Positions 35,779 through 48,319 are shown, counted from the stretch's first letter. The stretch: 61,246 nt of DNA from Burkholderiales bacterium (GCA_017307865.1 JAFKGE010000038.1:1-61246); one strand, 5' to 3'. Numbers and translations are program-made. Notes: a model not told the origin generated them from the sequence alone.

Positions 35779-36528
35779 TCAGGCGCGCGTGTCGCCCGAC
35801 ACCGCCGACGCGGGCGCCTCGGGCTCGGAGGCCGTGGGTGCGGCAGGCGCCGCCGCCGGCGCGGCTTCGGACGCCGGCGCCGACGACTCGGGCGCGGCGG
35901 CGGGGGCCGCATCGGACGCCGGCGCGGCCGGCTCGGACGCAGCGGCCGGCGCCGATGCCGGGGCCTCGACCGCCGGCGGCGTGGCGCTGCCCTTGTCCTT
36001 GCCGCAGTAGCTCAGGCCGAACAGCGCCGCCAGCACCACCACCACCCAGGGCAGCCAGCTGAGCAGGCTGCCGCCGATGCCGCCGGAAGTCAGCTCCGAC
36101 GGGGCCGGCGCCGCCAGCAGCTGCTGGCCGGCCTCGGCCAGGCTCTGCACCTCGGCGGGCAGGCTGGCGGGCATGCTGCCGCCCGGCGTCAGCTTGCCCA
36201 CCAGGGCCGGCAGCAGATAGCCCAGGGCCGAGGTCACGTTGTCGCGCCCCAATTCGAGCTTGCCGCTGATCAGCGACAGCAGGCCGCCGCTGGAGCCCAG
36301 CACCGTTTCAAGCTGGCTGTTGCTGATGGGCTGCGCGCTGGGCCCACCACCCAGCCAGGACTGGATGAGCGGGCCCAAGCCGGCGGCCTTGAATTTTTCA
36401 AGAAAACCGACCAGCCCCCCGCTGTCCTTGGCCGTCATGTAGGCCAGCAGCATCTGCAGCACCGGCAGCGCCTTGTCACCCAGGCCAAAACGCACGGCCG
36501 CTTCGCGGATCAGCACCTCATACATCAC
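35779..36528 (-). CDS. YidB/DUF937-family protein with Ala/Pro-rich tail
   Basis: A 249-residue protein. The N-terminal half is YidB-like: MLLAYMTAKDSGGLVGFLEKF-type sequence with GLGPLIQSWLGGGP and GNVTSALG-like RDNVTSALGYLLP. A membrane segment (SLLSWLPWVVVVLAALFGLSY, about 155-175) follows. The rest is a tail of repeating Ala/Pro/Ser/Glu. Relatives sometimes carry an OmpA-like domain after the membrane segment; here only the low-complexity tail is present. Function unknown. The preceding 190 bases hold an AT-rich -10-like ATTATA at 36603 but no other feature. Confidence 0.78.
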   Translation of the reverse strand: MMYEVLIREAAVRFGLGDKALPVLQMLLAYMTAKDSGGLVGFLEKFKAAGLGPLIQSWLGGGPSAQPISNSQLETVLGSSGGLLSLISGKLELGRDNVTSALGYLLPALVGKLTPGGSMPASLPAEVQSLAEAGQQLLAAPAPSELTSGGIGGSLLSWLPWVVVVLAALFGLSYCGKDKGSATPPAVEAPASAPAAASEPAAPASDAAPAAAPESSAPASEAAPAAAPAAPTASEPEAPASAVSGDTRA

Positions 36529-36717
36529 GAACCTCGCTCATCAGCAGTTGTTGGAAAAAAGGGCCGCTTCATGGCGCCCTGCGCGACCGCAACCTCGAAA
36601 AAATTATAGTCAGCCCCCGCGCGGCCCCGGCCGGGCCGGATCGCGCCCGATTGCCCCTACACTGGGGCGCGCCCGCCGCACCCTGCGTGGGGCGGCAACC
36701 TCCGTCCACGCCCCCCC

Positions 36718-38028
36718 ATGAGTTTCACGCAGAGCCTGCTGCTGATTGTGCTGCTGATCGTGGTCAGCGCCTTTTTCTCGCTGGCCGAGATCGCGCTGGC
36801 GGCGTCGCGTCGGCTGCGGCTGCGCCCGCTGGCCGACGCGGGCGACCTGCGGGCGCTGCGCGTGCTGCAGGTGCAGGAGCAGCCGGGCGATTATTTCACC
36901 GCGGTGCAGATCGGCGTCAACGCCGTGGCCATTTTGGGCGGCATCGTGGGCGAGGGCCTGTTCGGCCCGCCGCTGGAGCGCCTGCTGGCGCTGTGGCTGC
37001 CGGCGGGCCTGGCGGGCGACGTGGCCTTTGCCGTGTCGGTGCTGATCGTGACCTCGATGTTCGTGATGTTCGCCGACCTGCTGCCCCGGCGCCTGGGCAT
37101 GGCCGAGCCCGAGCGCGTGGCCATGGCCCTGATCGGCCCCATGAACGCGGTGCGGCTGGCGCTGCGGCCGCTGGTGTGGCTGTACGCGCGCTGCGCCGAC
37201 GCCCTGCTGCGCGCGCTGGGCCTGCCGCTGCAGCGCGACGAGCGCATCACGCCCGACGACATCCTGGCGCTGGCCGAGGCCGGTACGCAGGCCGGCGCCA
37301 TCGACCGCCCCGAGCAGCAGGTGATCGAGAACCTGCTGGAGCTGGAGACGCGCACCGTCAGCAGCGCCATGACGCCGCGCGACCGCATTGCCTGGCTGCA
37401 CCACGACGACCCCGACGAGGTGGTGCGCGCGCGCATCGCCGCCGAGCCGTACTCGACCTACCCGGTGTGCCGCGGCGAGCTCGACCAGGCCATCGGCTAC
37501 GTCGACGCCAAGGAGCTGTTTCAGCGCGTGCTCAACGGCCAGCCGATCCGCCTGACCGACGACAGCCTGCTGCACAAGCTGGTGGTGGTGCCCGACCGCC
37601 TGAGCCTGTCGGAGGTGCTGAACCAGTTTCGCCAGCAGCACGAGGACTTCGCGCTGATCGTCAACGAATACAGCACGGTGGTCGGCGTGGTCACGCTCAA
37701 CGACGTGATGAGCACGGTGATGGGCGAGCTGGTGACGCAGGAGGACGAGGAGATGATCGTGCGGCGCGAGGACGGCAGCTGGCTGATCGACGGCCTGACG
37801 CCGATGTCCGACGTGCTGCGCGCGCTCGACCTGAACGAGCCGCCGCACATGAGCGAGTACGACACCCTGGCCGGCTTCTTGATGGTGATGCTGCGCCGCG
37901 TGCCGCGCCGCACCGACCGGCTGAGCTGGGACGGGCACCGCTTCGAGGTGCTGGACGTGGACAACCACCGCATCGACCAAGTGCTGGTCACGCGCGAGCC
38001 GCCGGCGGCGGCCACAGCCAGCCATTGA
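36718..38028 (+). CDS. CNNM/CBS/CorC-type hemolysin-family membrane protein, copy 2
   Basis: A 436-residue paralogue of the protein at 33569 with the same order: CNNM membrane region starting LLLIVLLIVVSAFFSLAEIA, a CBS pair with VSSAMTPRDRIAWL-like sequence and FALIVNEYSTVVGVVTL, and a CorC_HlyC end (RFEVLDVDNHRIDQV). Unlike copy 1, it keeps GC-rich codons throughout. Four other genes lie between the two copies. Confidence 0.88.
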   Translation: MSFTQSLLLIVLLIVVSAFFSLAEIALAASRRLRLRPLADAGDLRALRVLQVQEQPGDYFTAVQIGVNAVAILGGIVGEGLFGPPLERLLALWLPAGLAGDVAFAVSVLIVTSMFVMFADLLPRRLGMAEPERVAMALIGPMNAVRLALRPLVWLYARCADALLRALGLPLQRDERITPDDILALAEAGTQAGAIDRPEQQVIENLLELETRTVSSAMTPRDRIAWLHHDDPDEVVRARIAAEPYSTYPVCRGELDQAIGYVDAKELFQRVLNGQPIRLTDDSLLHKLVVVPDRLSLSEVLNQFRQQHEDFALIVNEYSTVVGVVTLNDVMSTVMGELVTQEDEEMIVRREDGSWLIDGLTPMSDVLRALDLNEPPHMSEYDTLAGFLMVMLRRVPRRTDRLSWDGHRFEVLDVDNHRIDQVLVTREPPAAATASH

Positions 38029-38033
38029 CTACA

Positions 38034-38082
38034 ATTTTTATAGCTGTTCGCGCACGATTGGCGCCGGCTAGCGGTCAAAATG
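38034..38082 (+). repeat. Dispersed intergenic repeat, copy 4 (plus)
   Basis: TTTTTATAGCTGTTCGCGCA continues to GGCTAGCGGTCAAAATG. It overlaps the 3' end and stop codon of the minus-strand transglycosylase gene at 38068-38070. Confidence 0.65.
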
Positions 38083-38694
38083 CCAATGTTTTTGCGCGCC
38101 GAACACCGCGTTCGGGTACGGCGCCTGGCCGCGCGAGCCGTTGTAGCGCCCCAGCGCCAGATACAGGTTGCCCTGCTCGCGGTCGAGGTAGTGGCGCAGG
38201 ATGACGCAGCCGAAGCGCAGGTTGGTCTGCATGTGAAACAGCTTGCCCGGGTCGCCGTCGCCGATCACCCGGCTCCAGAACGGCATGACCTGCATGTAGC
38301 CACGCGCGCCCACGCCGGAGACGGCGTACTTGCGAAACGCGCTCTCGACCTGCACCAGGCCCAGCACCAGCGAGGTGTCCAGCCCGGCGCGGCGGGTCTC
38401 GTACCACAGGGTCTGCAGAAAGCCGATGCGCGTGTCGAAGTCCTTCATGCGCGGGTACAGCCGGTCGCTGGCGTGCGAGAGCCAGCGCAGGTAGGCCAGC
38501 CGCGCCTCGGTGGTGTCGAACACCGGCACCGGCGGCGCGTCGTTGGCGATGGCCGCGCTCAAAGCGGTGCGCACGGCGTCGGCCAGGGGTTCCTCCAACT
38601 GACCGCCGGCCCGGGCCACGCGCGGCCCCAGCAGCGCGCCGCCGGGCAGCGCCAGCAGCGTGCGCAGCAGCGCGCGACGGCCTGCGGCGGGCAT
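38068..38694 (-). CDS. Lytic transglycosylase domain protein (SLT family)
   Basis: A 208-residue exported peptidoglycan lyase. An N-terminal signal (RRALLRTLLALPGGALLG) is followed by an SLT domain: catalytic Glu in LVQVESAFRKYAVS, GARGYMQVMPFW, and YNGSRG with LALGRYNG. The ATG at 38694 or a GTG at 38700 overlapping the proS stop are both possible. The last three residues and the stop lie inside the dispersed repeat, so the repeat may have replaced the original end. Confidence 0.88.
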   Translation of the reverse strand: MPAAGRRALLRTLLALPGGALLGPRVARAGGQLEEPLADAVRTALSAAIANDAPPVPVFDTTEARLAYLRWLSHASDRLYPRMKDFDTRIGFLQTLWYETRRAGLDTSLVLGLVQVESAFRKYAVSGVGARGYMQVMPFWSRVIGDGDPGKLFHMQTNLRFGCVILRHYLDREQGNLYLALGRYNGSRGQAPYPNAVFGAQKHWHFDR

Positions 38695-38696
38695 CG

Positions 38697-40442
<1,746 letters not shown>

Positions 40443-40489
40443 GGACGCGGGGGTGCCGACACGGCACGGCACAGGGGGTTTGTGCCCAC

Positions 40490-40517
40490 TTGCCCCGCGT
40501 ATCACGCCGTGCATAAT
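40490..40517 (+). promoter_or_regulatory. Candidate sigma-70 promoter of rppH
   Basis: TTGCCC (40490-40495) and CATAAT (40512-40517) are separated by 16 bases, 32 bases upstream of the rppH ATG, in the proS-rppH divergent gap. Confidence 0.5.
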
Positions 40518-40548
40518 GGTCACAACTTATTGAATTTGGGGTTTGATT

Positions 40549-41205
40549 ATGCTTGACCGGGAAGGCTTTCGCCCGAACGTCGGCATCGTCTTGCTCAACC
40601 AGAGAAATCAGGTATTTTGGGGCAAGCGCATCCGCACCCACTCCTGGCAGTTTCCACAAGGCGGCATCGATCGGGGCGAATCTCCCGAGCAGGCCATGTT
40701 CCGGGAACTGCACGAGGAAGTGGGTCTGCTGCCGGAGCATGTGCGCATCGTGGCCCGAACCCGTGACTGGTTGCGCTATGAGGTGCCAGACCGGTTCATC
40801 CGCCGCGACGCGCGCGGCCATTACAAAGGCCAAAAGCAGATCTGGTATCTGCTGCAACTGGTGGCGCAGGACTGGCAGCTGAACCTGCGCGCCACCAACC
40901 ACCCCGAGTTCGACGCCTGGCGCTGGAACGACTACTGGGTGCCGCTGGACGTGGTGGTCGAGTTCAAGCGCGGCGTCTACGAGCTGGCGCTGACCGAGTT
41001 GGCGCGCTTTCTGCCGCGCCCCGAGCAGCGCAACCGCTACCTGCGCGGCGGCGTGCGCATGCGCGAGCGCGGCGACGGCGCGGCGGTGCCGGCGCCGATC
41101 ACCCACAGCGGGCCCGACACGGCGCCGGGCGGCATCGAGCTGCCCCCGGGCGCCAGCCTGAGCGGCGGCCTGCGCTCGCCCCTGTTCCCGCGGAGCGGCT
41201 CATGA
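40549..41205 (+). CDS. rppH: RNA pyrophosphohydrolase (Nudix)
   Basis: A 218-residue Nudix hydrolase that removes pyrophosphate from 5'-triphosphorylated mRNA to start decay. The Nudix box begins [20 protein letters not shown] (about 37-56) and ends [18 protein letters not shown] and [16 protein letters not shown] are typical of RppH. The ATG at 40549 is chosen; a TTG at 40543 would add two residues. The C-terminal 50 residues are a variable tail. It overlaps the next gene by four bases. Confidence 0.94.
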   Translation: MLDREGFRPNVGIVLLNQRNQVFWGKRIRTHSWQFPQGGIDRGESPEQAMFRELHEEVGLLPEHVRIVARTRDWLRYEVPDRFIRRDARGHYKGQKQIWYLLQLVAQDWQLNLRATNHPEFDAWRWNDYWVPLDVVVEFKRGVYELALTELARFLPRPEQRNRYLRGGVRMRERGDGAAVPAPITHSGPDTAPGGIELPPGASLSGGLRSPLFPRSGS

Positions 41206-41726
41206 CCCGCGTCGGCACCCTGGCGCGGCGGCTGACCGGCGCCGCGCTGCTGGCGCTGGCCGTGGCCGCCGGCGCGCAAAACGCCGAGCTCGACCGCGCC
41301 GACTGGAAGGAAGACGCGCCCCCGCCGCCGCCCAGCTACAGCCTGAGCCACCTGATCGAGATCGAGATGCCGCGCGGCTCGACGCTGAAGCTGGGGGTCG
41401 ACCCGGCCACCATCAGCCTCAACCTCGAGACCGGCATCGTGCGCTACGTGGTGGTGGCGCGCGGCACCTCGGCCGTCAACGCCACCTACGAGGGCATCCG
41501 CTGCGCCACCGCCGAATACCGCGTCTACGCCCGCCAGGTGCAGGGCGGCGCCTGGACGCCCAGCACCGAGAGCGAGTGGAAGCCCATGCTGGGCCAAAGC
41601 AACGTGGTGGTGCGCCACCCCTTGCAGCTGGCGCGCGGCGGCATGTGCAACGGCACGACCGTGCCGCAGTCGGTGACCGAGATCGTGCGCGCGCTGAAGA
41701 CCGGCAACGAGGTGCTGTACTACTGA
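41202..41726 (+). CDS. CNP1-like family exported protein
   Basis: A 174-residue protein with a signal peptide (about residues 1-25, AVAAGA) and a CNP1-like domain containing [28 protein letters not shown] and VRYVVVARG. The family, named from a Neisseria cryptic protein, has no firm function. It is coupled to rppH by an ATGA overlap and overlaps the convergent proB end by seven bases. Confidence 0.8.
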   Translation: MTRVGTLARRLTGAALLALAVAAGAQNAELDRADWKEDAPPPPPSYSLSHLIEIEMPRGSTLKLGVDPATISLNLETGIVRYVVVARGTSAVNATYEGIRCATAEYRVYARQVQGGAWTPSTESEWKPMLGQSNVVVRHPLQLARGGMCNGTTVPQSVTEIVRALKTGNEVLYY

Positions 41727-42892
41727 TCGGCCGCGGCCGACGCCTGGGTCAGCACCAGGTTGTCGCGGTGCACCATCTCCGGCCCGCCGCTGTAGCCCAG
41801 CAGCTTGGCGATGTCCCGGGACGGCCGCCGGCACAGCAGGCGCGCCTCGGCGCTGGCGTAGTTGGCCAGGCCGCGCGCCAGTTCGCGCCCCGCGCCGTCG
41901 CGGATGGCGATCACGTCGCCGCGCGAGAAATCGCCCTCCACCTGGGTCATGCCGATGGGCAACAGGCTCTTGCCTTCGCGGCGCAGCTTGGCGGCCGCGC
42001 CCTCGTCCACCGTGATCGAGCCGCGCAGCTGCAGGTGGTCGGCGATCCATTGCTTGCGCGCCTGCGTCTTGTGCGTGGGCGCCACCAGCAGGGTGCCGAT
42101 GTTTTCGCCCGCGGCCAGGCGCAGCAGCGCGTCGGGCTCGCGCCCCCAGGCGATGACGGTGGACGCACCCGAGCCCGCCGCGCGCCGCGCCGCGACGATC
42201 TTGGTCAGCATGCCGCCCTTGCCGATGCTCGACCCCGCGCCGCCGGCCATGCGCTCAAGCGCCGGGTCGCCCGCGCGCGCCTGGTGCACGAACTCGGCCT
42301 CGGGATGGCTGCGCGGGTCGGCCGTGTACAGGCCCTTCTGGTCGGTCAGGATCACCAGCAGGTCGGCCTCGATCAGGTTGGCCACCAGCGCGCCCAGGGT
42401 GTCGTTGTCGCCCACCTTGATCTCGTCGGTGACCACGGTGTCGTTCTCATTGATGACCGGCAGCACCTGGTGCCGCAGCAAGGTCATCAGGGTGGAGCGC
42501 GCGTTCAGGTAGCGCTCGCGGTCGGCCAGGTCGGCGTGCGTCAGCAGCACCTGGGCGCTGCGCAGGCCCTGCTCGCTCAGCTGGGTCTCGTACATCTGCG
42601 CCAGGCCCATCTGCCCGACGGCGGCGGCGGCCTGCAGCTCGCTCACCTCGTGCGGGCGCTTGCTCCAGCCCAGGCGCTTCATGCCCTCGGCGATGGCGCC
42701 GCTGGAGACCATCACCAGCTCGCGCGGCGCCTGCCCGTCGGCGCCCCGCTCCAGCAGCGCCAGCTGGCGGCACCATTCGCCGATGGCGGCCGCGTCCAGC
42801 CCGCGGCCTTCGTTGGTCACCAGGCTGGAGCCCACCTTGACCACGATGCGGCGCGCCTGGCGCAGCACTTCAGCAGCAGATTCTTGAGTCAT
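41720..42892 (-). CDS. proB: Glutamate 5-kinase with PUA domain
   Basis: A 390-residue enzyme that phosphorylates glutamate in the first step of proline synthesis. The amino-acid kinase domain (about 10-260) has [32 protein letters not shown] and GKGGMLTKI; a C-terminal PUA domain (about 285-370) follows. The ATG at 42892 lies at the very edge of a dispersed repeat that ends in CAAAATGAC. It is downstream of obgE, as in many Burkholderiales. Confidence 0.95.
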   Translation of the reverse strand: MTQESAAEVLRQARRIVVKVGSSLVTNEGRGLDAAAIGEWCRQLALLERGADGQAPRELVMVSSGAIAEGMKRLGWSKRPHEVSELQAAAAVGQMGLAQMYETQLSEQGLRSAQVLLTHADLADRERYLNARSTLMTLLRHQVLPVINENDTVVTDEIKVGDNDTLGALVANLIEADLLVILTDQKGLYTADPRSHPEAEFVHQARAGDPALERMAGGAGSSIGKGGMLTKIVAARRAAGSGASTVIAWGREPDALLRLAAGENIGTLLVAPTHKTQARKQWIADHLQLRGSITVDEGAAAKLRREGKSLLPIGMTQVEGDFSRGDVIAIRDGAGRELARGLANYASAEARLLCRRPSRDIAKLLGYSGGPEMVHRDNLVLTQASAAADQ

Positions 42893-42944
42893 TTTGACCT
42901 GCAGCCGGCGCCAGTAAAGCGCAAGCAGCTATTGTTTTGATAGT

Positions 42945-42945
<1 letters not shown>
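42893..42945 (-). repeat. Dispersed intergenic repeat, copy 5 (minus)
   Basis: On the minus strand it runs from TATCAAAACAATAGCTGCTT through GCGCTTTACTGGCGCCGGC to GGTCAAA, where the proB ATG begins. It separates obgE from proB. Confidence 0.7.
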
Positions 42946-44349
<1,404 letters not shown>

Positions 44350-44363
44350 GTCGCTATCCTTCC

Positions 44364-44681
44364 TTATTTGCCGCCGTTGATGGCGCCGATTTCAAGCTCG
44401 GTGTAGTTCTGACGATGGCCCTGGCGCTTTTGGTAGTGCTTGCGACGGCGCATCTTGAAGATGCGCACCTTGTCGTGCCTGCCGTGCGACAGCACCTTGG
44501 CCACCACCGTGGCGCCGGACACCAGGGGCGCGCCCACCACCAGATCGCCGCCGCTGCCGACAGCCAAAACCTGATCGAGGGTGATTTCCTGGCCTACGTC
44601 CGCAGCAATCTGTTCTACTTTGATCTTCTCGCCAGCGGCAACGCGATACTGCTTGCCACCGGTTTTTATGACCGCGTACAT
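44364..44681 (-). CDS. rplU: 50S ribosomal protein L21
   Basis: A 105-residue L21 starting [20 protein letters not shown] and ending [17 protein letters not shown]. The frame is open to 44801, but the ATG at 44681 is the conserved start. It heads the rplU-rpmA-obgE operon and is divergent from the prenyl synthase gene. Confidence 0.98.
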   Translation of the reverse strand: MYAVIKTGGKQYRVAAGEKIKVEQIAADVGQEITLDQVLAVGSGGDLVVGAPLVSGATVVAKVLSHGRHDKVRIFKMRRRKHYQKRQGHRQNYTELEIGAINGGK

Positions 44682-44735
44682 ATTGAAAACCCTTGTTGAT
44701 TGAGTCTCGCCAGACGGATTTCCGGCGAACTGCGC

Positions 44736-44764
44736 ATTATATAGGCCCTGGCCGCCGCTGGCAA
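44736..44764 (-). promoter_or_regulatory. Strong sigma-70 promoter of rplU-rpmA-obgE
   Basis: On the minus strand TTGCCA (44764-44759) and a perfect TATAAT (44741-44736) are 17 bases apart, about 55 bases before the rplU ATG. Confidence 0.75.
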
Positions 44765-44804
44765 ACCAAGCCCCGAGGCGCCGTGGGGAGCCCGCGCTCA
44801 AACC

Positions 44805-44810
44805 TATAAT
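44805..44810 (+). promoter_or_regulatory. -10 box upstream of the prenyl synthase gene
   Basis: A perfect TATAAT lies 58 bases before the TTG start. No clear -35 box is visible at 16-18 bases upstream. Confidence 0.4.
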
Positions 44811-44867
44811 CCCCGGCGCCGCAGGCCGCCACGGCCTGCTCCTCTCGACTTACCCCCGCCGTCCGTC

Positions 44868-45851
44868 TTGTCCGCCTCCTCCACCCCCTATCACCGCGCG
44901 CTCGAACTGGCCGCCGCCGACATGCGCGAGGTCGACGCCACCATCGCCCGGCGCCTGGACTCGGGCGTTCCGCTGGTGGGCGAGGTGGCACGCTACATCA
45001 TCGCCTCGGGCGGCAAGCGCCTGCGCCCGGTGCTGCTGCTGCTGACCTGCGGCGCGCTGGGCTGCGCCAGCGAGCAGCGCTTCAACCTGGCGGCGGTGGT
45101 CGAGTTCATCCACACCGCCACGCTGCTGCACGACGACGTGGTGGACGAGTCCACCCTGCGCCGCGGCAAGGCCACCGCCAACGAGGTGTTCGGCAATCCC
45201 GCCAGCGTGCTGGTGGGCGATTTTCTGTATTCGCGCGCCTTCCAGATGATGGTCGAGACCGGCAGCATGCGCGTGATGCAGATTCTGGCCGACGCCACCA
45301 ACGTCATCGCCGAGGGCGAGGTGCTGCAGCTGATGAACATCCGCGACACCGCGCTGGACGAAGCGGCGTACCTGCGCGTCATCCGCTCCAAGACGGCCAA
45401 GCTGTTCGAGGCCAGCTGCCGCCTGGCGGCGGTGCTGGCGGGCAGCCCCGCCGCCATGGAAGAGGCCTGCGCCGAATACGGCCAGTCGCTGGGCACGGCG
45501 TTCCAGATCATCGACGACGTGCTCGACTACGAGGGCGACGCCGCCGAGCTGGGCAAGAACCTGGGCGACGACCTGCGCGAAGGCAAGGTCACCCTGCCGC
45601 TGATCGTGGCCATGCAGCGCGGCGCGCCCGAGCAGGCCGCGCTGGTGCGCCACGCCATCGAGTCGGGCCGCACCGACGAATTGCCCGCCATCTTGCGCAT
45701 CGTGCAGGGCTGCGGCGCGCTGGAGCAGGCCCGCGGCGTGGCGTCCGAGCAGGCCCGGCGCGCGGTCCAGGCCCTGCAGGGCTTCGCGCCCAATCCGTAC
45801 ACCGAGAGTTTGCTAGAATTGTCGGCTCAGCTGCTGCAGCGGCGCTCCTGA
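44868..45851 (+). CDS. ispB: Polyprenyl (octaprenyl) diphosphate synthase
   Basis: A 327-residue trans-prenyltransferase making the ubiquinone side chain. First Asp-rich motif LLHDDVVDES (near residue 86), second FQIIDDVLDYEGD (near 213), and GGKRLRP near 48. The start is taken as TTG at 44868, because the next ATG (residue 19, MREVDA) would cut into the conserved N-terminal helix. Product chain length cannot be read from sequence; octaprenyl is assumed for this order. Confidence 0.9.
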   Translation: MSASSTPYHRALELAAADMREVDATIARRLDSGVPLVGEVARYIIASGGKRLRPVLLLLTCGALGCASEQRFNLAAVVEFIHTATLLHDDVVDESTLRRGKATANEVFGNPASVLVGDFLYSRAFQMMVETGSMRVMQILADATNVIAEGEVLQLMNIRDTALDEAAYLRVIRSKTAKLFEASCRLAAVLAGSPAAMEEACAEYGQSLGTAFQIIDDVLDYEGDAAELGKNLGDDLREGKVTLPLIVAMQRGAPEQAALVRHAIESGRTDELPAILRIVQGCGALEQARGVASEQARRAVQALQGFAPNPYTESLLELSAQLLQRRS

Positions 45852-45873
45852 CGGAGTACGCTGGCACGGCCAT

Positions 45874-45950
45874 CGGGGTGTAGCTTAGCCTGGTAGAGCG
45901 CTACGTTCGGGACGTAGAGGCCGGAGGTTCGAATCCTCTCACCCCGACCA
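45874..45950 (+). tRNA. tRNA-Pro (anticodon CGG)
   Basis: A 77-base cloverleaf: acceptor CGGGGTG pairs with CACCCCG, D arm GCTTAGCCTGGTAGAGC, anticodon stem CTACG/CGTAG with loop TTCGGGA (anticodon CGG), T arm GGAGGTTCGAATCCTC-type, and encoded CCA end. It closely resembles known CGG proline tRNAs. Confidence 0.97.
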
Positions 45951-45960
45951 GGTACCAATA

Positions 45961-45993
45961 AAAACCCAAGCGAGTCGATCGCTTGGGTTTTTT
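45961..45993 (+). terminator. Bidirectional terminator after tRNA-Pro
   Basis: AAAACCCAAGCGA (45961-45973) pairs perfectly with TCGCTTGGGTTTT (45979-45991) around GTCGA. T residues run to 45993 and A residues lie on the other side, so it serves both the tRNA and the convergent ABC operon. Confidence 0.9.
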
Positions 45994-46003
45994 GTTGGGC
46001 CAT

Positions 46004-46750
46004 TCACCCGTGCGCCAGGGTGGCCACGAATTCGCGCGTGCGCGGGTCCTGGGCAGCTTCGAAGATGGTCCTGGATGGGCCGGCCTCCACCACCGCGCCA
46101 TCCAGCAGGAACACCGTGTGACCGGCCACCTGCGCGGCCAAGCGCAAATCGTGCGTGGCCATCAGCATGGTCATGCCTTCGCGCGCCAGCTCGCTCAGCA
46201 CGGCGACCACCTCGGCGGCGAGGCCGGGGTCCAGGGCGGAGGTGGGCTCGTCGCACAACAGCACGGCGGGCTCGATCGCCAGCGCACGGGCAATCGCCAC
46301 GCGCTGCTGCTGGCCGCCCGACAGGCTGGCGGGCCAGGCGTCGGCCTTGTCGCGCAGGCCCACCTTGTCCAGCAGGGCCAGCGCCCGCTCGTGCGCGCGC
46401 GCCTTGTCCCAGCGCTTGACGGTGACCAGGCCCTCCATCACGTTCTGCACCGCGCTCTGGTGCGCGAACAACTGGAAGTTCTGGAACACCATGCCGGTCT
46501 GCAGGCGGATGCGCCGCACGGCCTCGGGGCCGGGCCGCACGCCGGGGCTGAAGCGGATCGTCTCGGCGCCCAGGGTCAGGCTGCCGGCGTCGGGCACCTC
46601 CAGCAGGTTGACGCAGCGCAGCAGGGTGCTCTTGCCGCTGCCCGAGGGGCCGATCAGCGCCGTGACCTGGCCCGCCGCGATGTCGACGCTGACCGAGCGC
46701 AGCACCTCGTGGCCGCCAAAGGACTTGCGGATGCCTTGCAGCGCGATCAT
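46004..46750 (-). CDS. Amino-acid ABC transporter ATP-binding protein (cystine type)
   Basis: A 248-residue ATPase of the polar amino-acid uptake family (GlnQ/YecC-like). Walker A GPSGSGKST, Q-loop TGMVFQNFQLF, signature LSGGQQQRVAIARAL, Walker B LLCDEPTSALDP, H-loop ATHD. The ATG at 46750 overlaps the permease stop by four bases; the frame is open farther upstream but only through permease sequence. It energises the importer encoded by the next two genes. Confidence 0.93.
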   Translation of the reverse strand: MIALQGIRKSFGGHEVLRSVSVDIAAGQVTALIGPSGSGKSTLLRCVNLLEVPDAGSLTLGAETIRFSPGVRPGPEAVRRIRLQTGMVFQNFQLFAHQSAVQNVMEGLVTVKRWDKARAHERALALLDKVGLRDKADAWPASLSGGQQQRVAIARALAIEPAVLLCDEPTSALDPGLAAEVVAVLSELAREGMTMLMATHDLRLAAQVAGHTVFLLDGAVVEAGPSRTIFEAAQDPRTREFVATLAHG

Positions 46751-47427
46751 CGCCGGCCCTCGGCAAACACCGCGTGGCGGCTGAAGTGGCGCTCCAGCCG
46801 CACCTGCAGCGAGGACAGCACCGAGCACAGCACCAGGTAGATCAGCGCCGCCTCCACGTACAGCACCAGCGGCTCGTAGGTGACCGAGGCGATGCGCTGC
46901 GCGGCCTGAAAGATCTCGGGCACGGTGATGACCGCGGCCAGCGAGGTGTCCTTGACCAGCGCGATGAAGGAATTGGCCAGCGGCGGCACCGCCACGCGCG
47001 CGGCCTGCGGCAGCACGGTGCGGCGCAGCGCCTGCGCGCGCGTCATGCCCAGCGAATAGGCGGCGTCCCACTGGCCGCTGGGAATGGCCTCGATGGCGCC
47101 GCGAATCACCTCGGCGTTGTAAGCGCCGATGTTGAGCGAAAAGCCGATCAGCGCCGCCGTGAGCGGGTCGAGCACGATGCCCACGCTGGGCAGGCCGTAG
47201 AAGATCACGAACAGCTGCACCAGCAGCGGCGTGCCGCGGATCAGCCAGATGTAAAAACGCACCAGCGCCACCAGGGGCGGCGGGCCAAACAGCCGCGCCA
47301 AAGCGGCCGCGAAGGCCAGCAGCAGACCGACCGCAAACGACAGCAGCGCCAGCGGCACCGTGAACTTGATCCCTCCGACCAGCAAGGGCCCGAGGGATTG
47401 CCACATCAGGAGCAGCCAGTCGGGCAC
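46747..47427 (-). CDS. Amino-acid ABC transporter permease (cystine type)
   Basis: A 226-residue inner-membrane permease of the HisMQ family with about five membrane helices. The coupling EAA loop is NIGAYNAEVIRGAIEAIPSG followed by QWDAAYSLGM. FYIWLIRGTPLLVQL is typical of YecS/TcyB. It starts with GTG at 47427, 29 bases after the receptor gene. Confidence 0.9.
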   Translation of the reverse strand: MPDWLLLMWQSLGPLLVGGIKFTVPLALLSFAVGLLLAFAAALARLFGPPPLVALVRFYIWLIRGTPLLVQLFVIFYGLPSVGIVLDPLTAALIGFSLNIGAYNAEVIRGAIEAIPSGQWDAAYSLGMTRAQALRRTVLPQAARVAVPPLANSFIALVKDTSLAAVITVPEIFQAAQRIASVTYEPLVLYVEAALIYLVLCSVLSSLQVRLERHFSRHAVFAEGRR

Positions 47428-47456
47428 GATCCCTCAGTCGTTGTTACTGAACGAAC

Positions 47457-48263
47457 TCAGCGGATCTTGGACGCGAGGTCTTCGCCGAAATAGTGCTCGG
47501 AGATCTTCTTGTAGGTGCCGTCGGCGACGATGGCGTCGATCGCCTGGTCGATGGCCGCCTTCAGCTGCGACTGGCCCTTGCGCATCAGCACGCCCGAGCG
47601 GCCGAACTCGGCGCTGTCGTCGCGCGCCACCACCTTGACCTTGGCCTGCGGCTGCTGCTTCTTGAAGTCGAGGTAGGACAGGTAGTCGTTGACCGTGGCG
47701 TCGACCCGGCCGGCCAGCAGCAGCGCGATGGCATCGTTGAAGCCCTGCACCGCCACCACCTGCGCGCCGTTGCGCTCGGCCAGCTTGGCGAAGTTGCTGC
47801 TGATGCTGTTGGCCGAGCGCTTGCCCTTGAGGTCGGCAAAGCCGTGGATGCTGTCGTTGTCGGCGCGCACGATCAGCGCCGCCGCCGAGGCGATGTAGGG
47901 CTTGGAAAAGTCGTACTTGGCCTGGCGCTCGGCCGAGATGCCGACCTGGTTGATGACCACGTCGTAGCGGTTGACGTTGAGCCCGGCGATCAGGCCGTCC
48001 CACTTGCCCTCGACGAACTCGGGCTTGACGCCCAGCTTGGCCGCGATGGCACGGCCGATGTCGACGTCGAAGCCGACCAGCTTGTTGTCCGAGGTCTCGT
48101 GGTAGGTGAAGGGCGCGTAGGTGCCCTCGGTGCCGATGCGGATCACGCCGGCCTTCTGGATCGCCGCCAGGTCGTCGTCCGCGGCCTGCGCCGGCGCGAC
48201 CGCCAGCAGGCCCAGACCGGCGCCCAAGCCGATGGTCAACAAGAGTTTCTTCAAGACGTTCAT
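47457..48263 (-). CDS. Cystine-type ABC transporter substrate-binding protein
   Basis: A 268-residue periplasmic receptor (SBP_bac_3 fold) with a signal peptide (about 1-27, APAQAA). GTEGTYAPFTYHE, LVGFDVDIGRAIA and KWDGLIAGLNVNRYDVVINQ resemble FliY/TcyJ L-cystine receptors. It is first in the receptor-permease-ATPase operon. Ligand assignment is by resemblance only. Confidence 0.88.
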   Translation of the reverse strand: MNVLKKLLLTIGLGAGLGLLAVAPAQAADDDLAAIQKAGVIRIGTEGTYAPFTYHETSDNKLVGFDVDIGRAIAAKLGVKPEFVEGKWDGLIAGLNVNRYDVVINQVGISAERQAKYDFSKPYIASAAALIVRADNDSIHGFADLKGKRSANSISSNFAKLAERNGAQVVAVQGFNDAIALLLAGRVDATVNDYLSYLDFKKQQPQAKVKVVARDDSAEFGRSGVLMRKGQSQLKAAIDQAIDAIVADGTYKKISEHYFGEDLASKIR

Positions 48264-48319
48264 GGTGCAAATTCTCCAACAAAGGCGCCCGTCATGCCCG
48301 GCCGCCCGAAAGGGATGAA

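Noticed and set aside
35779-36000. A tandem repeat locus in the Ala/Pro-rich coding tail of the YidB-like gene
   Set aside because: The DNA is low-complexity but the units are irregular and within a coding frame. It is better described as a protein tail.
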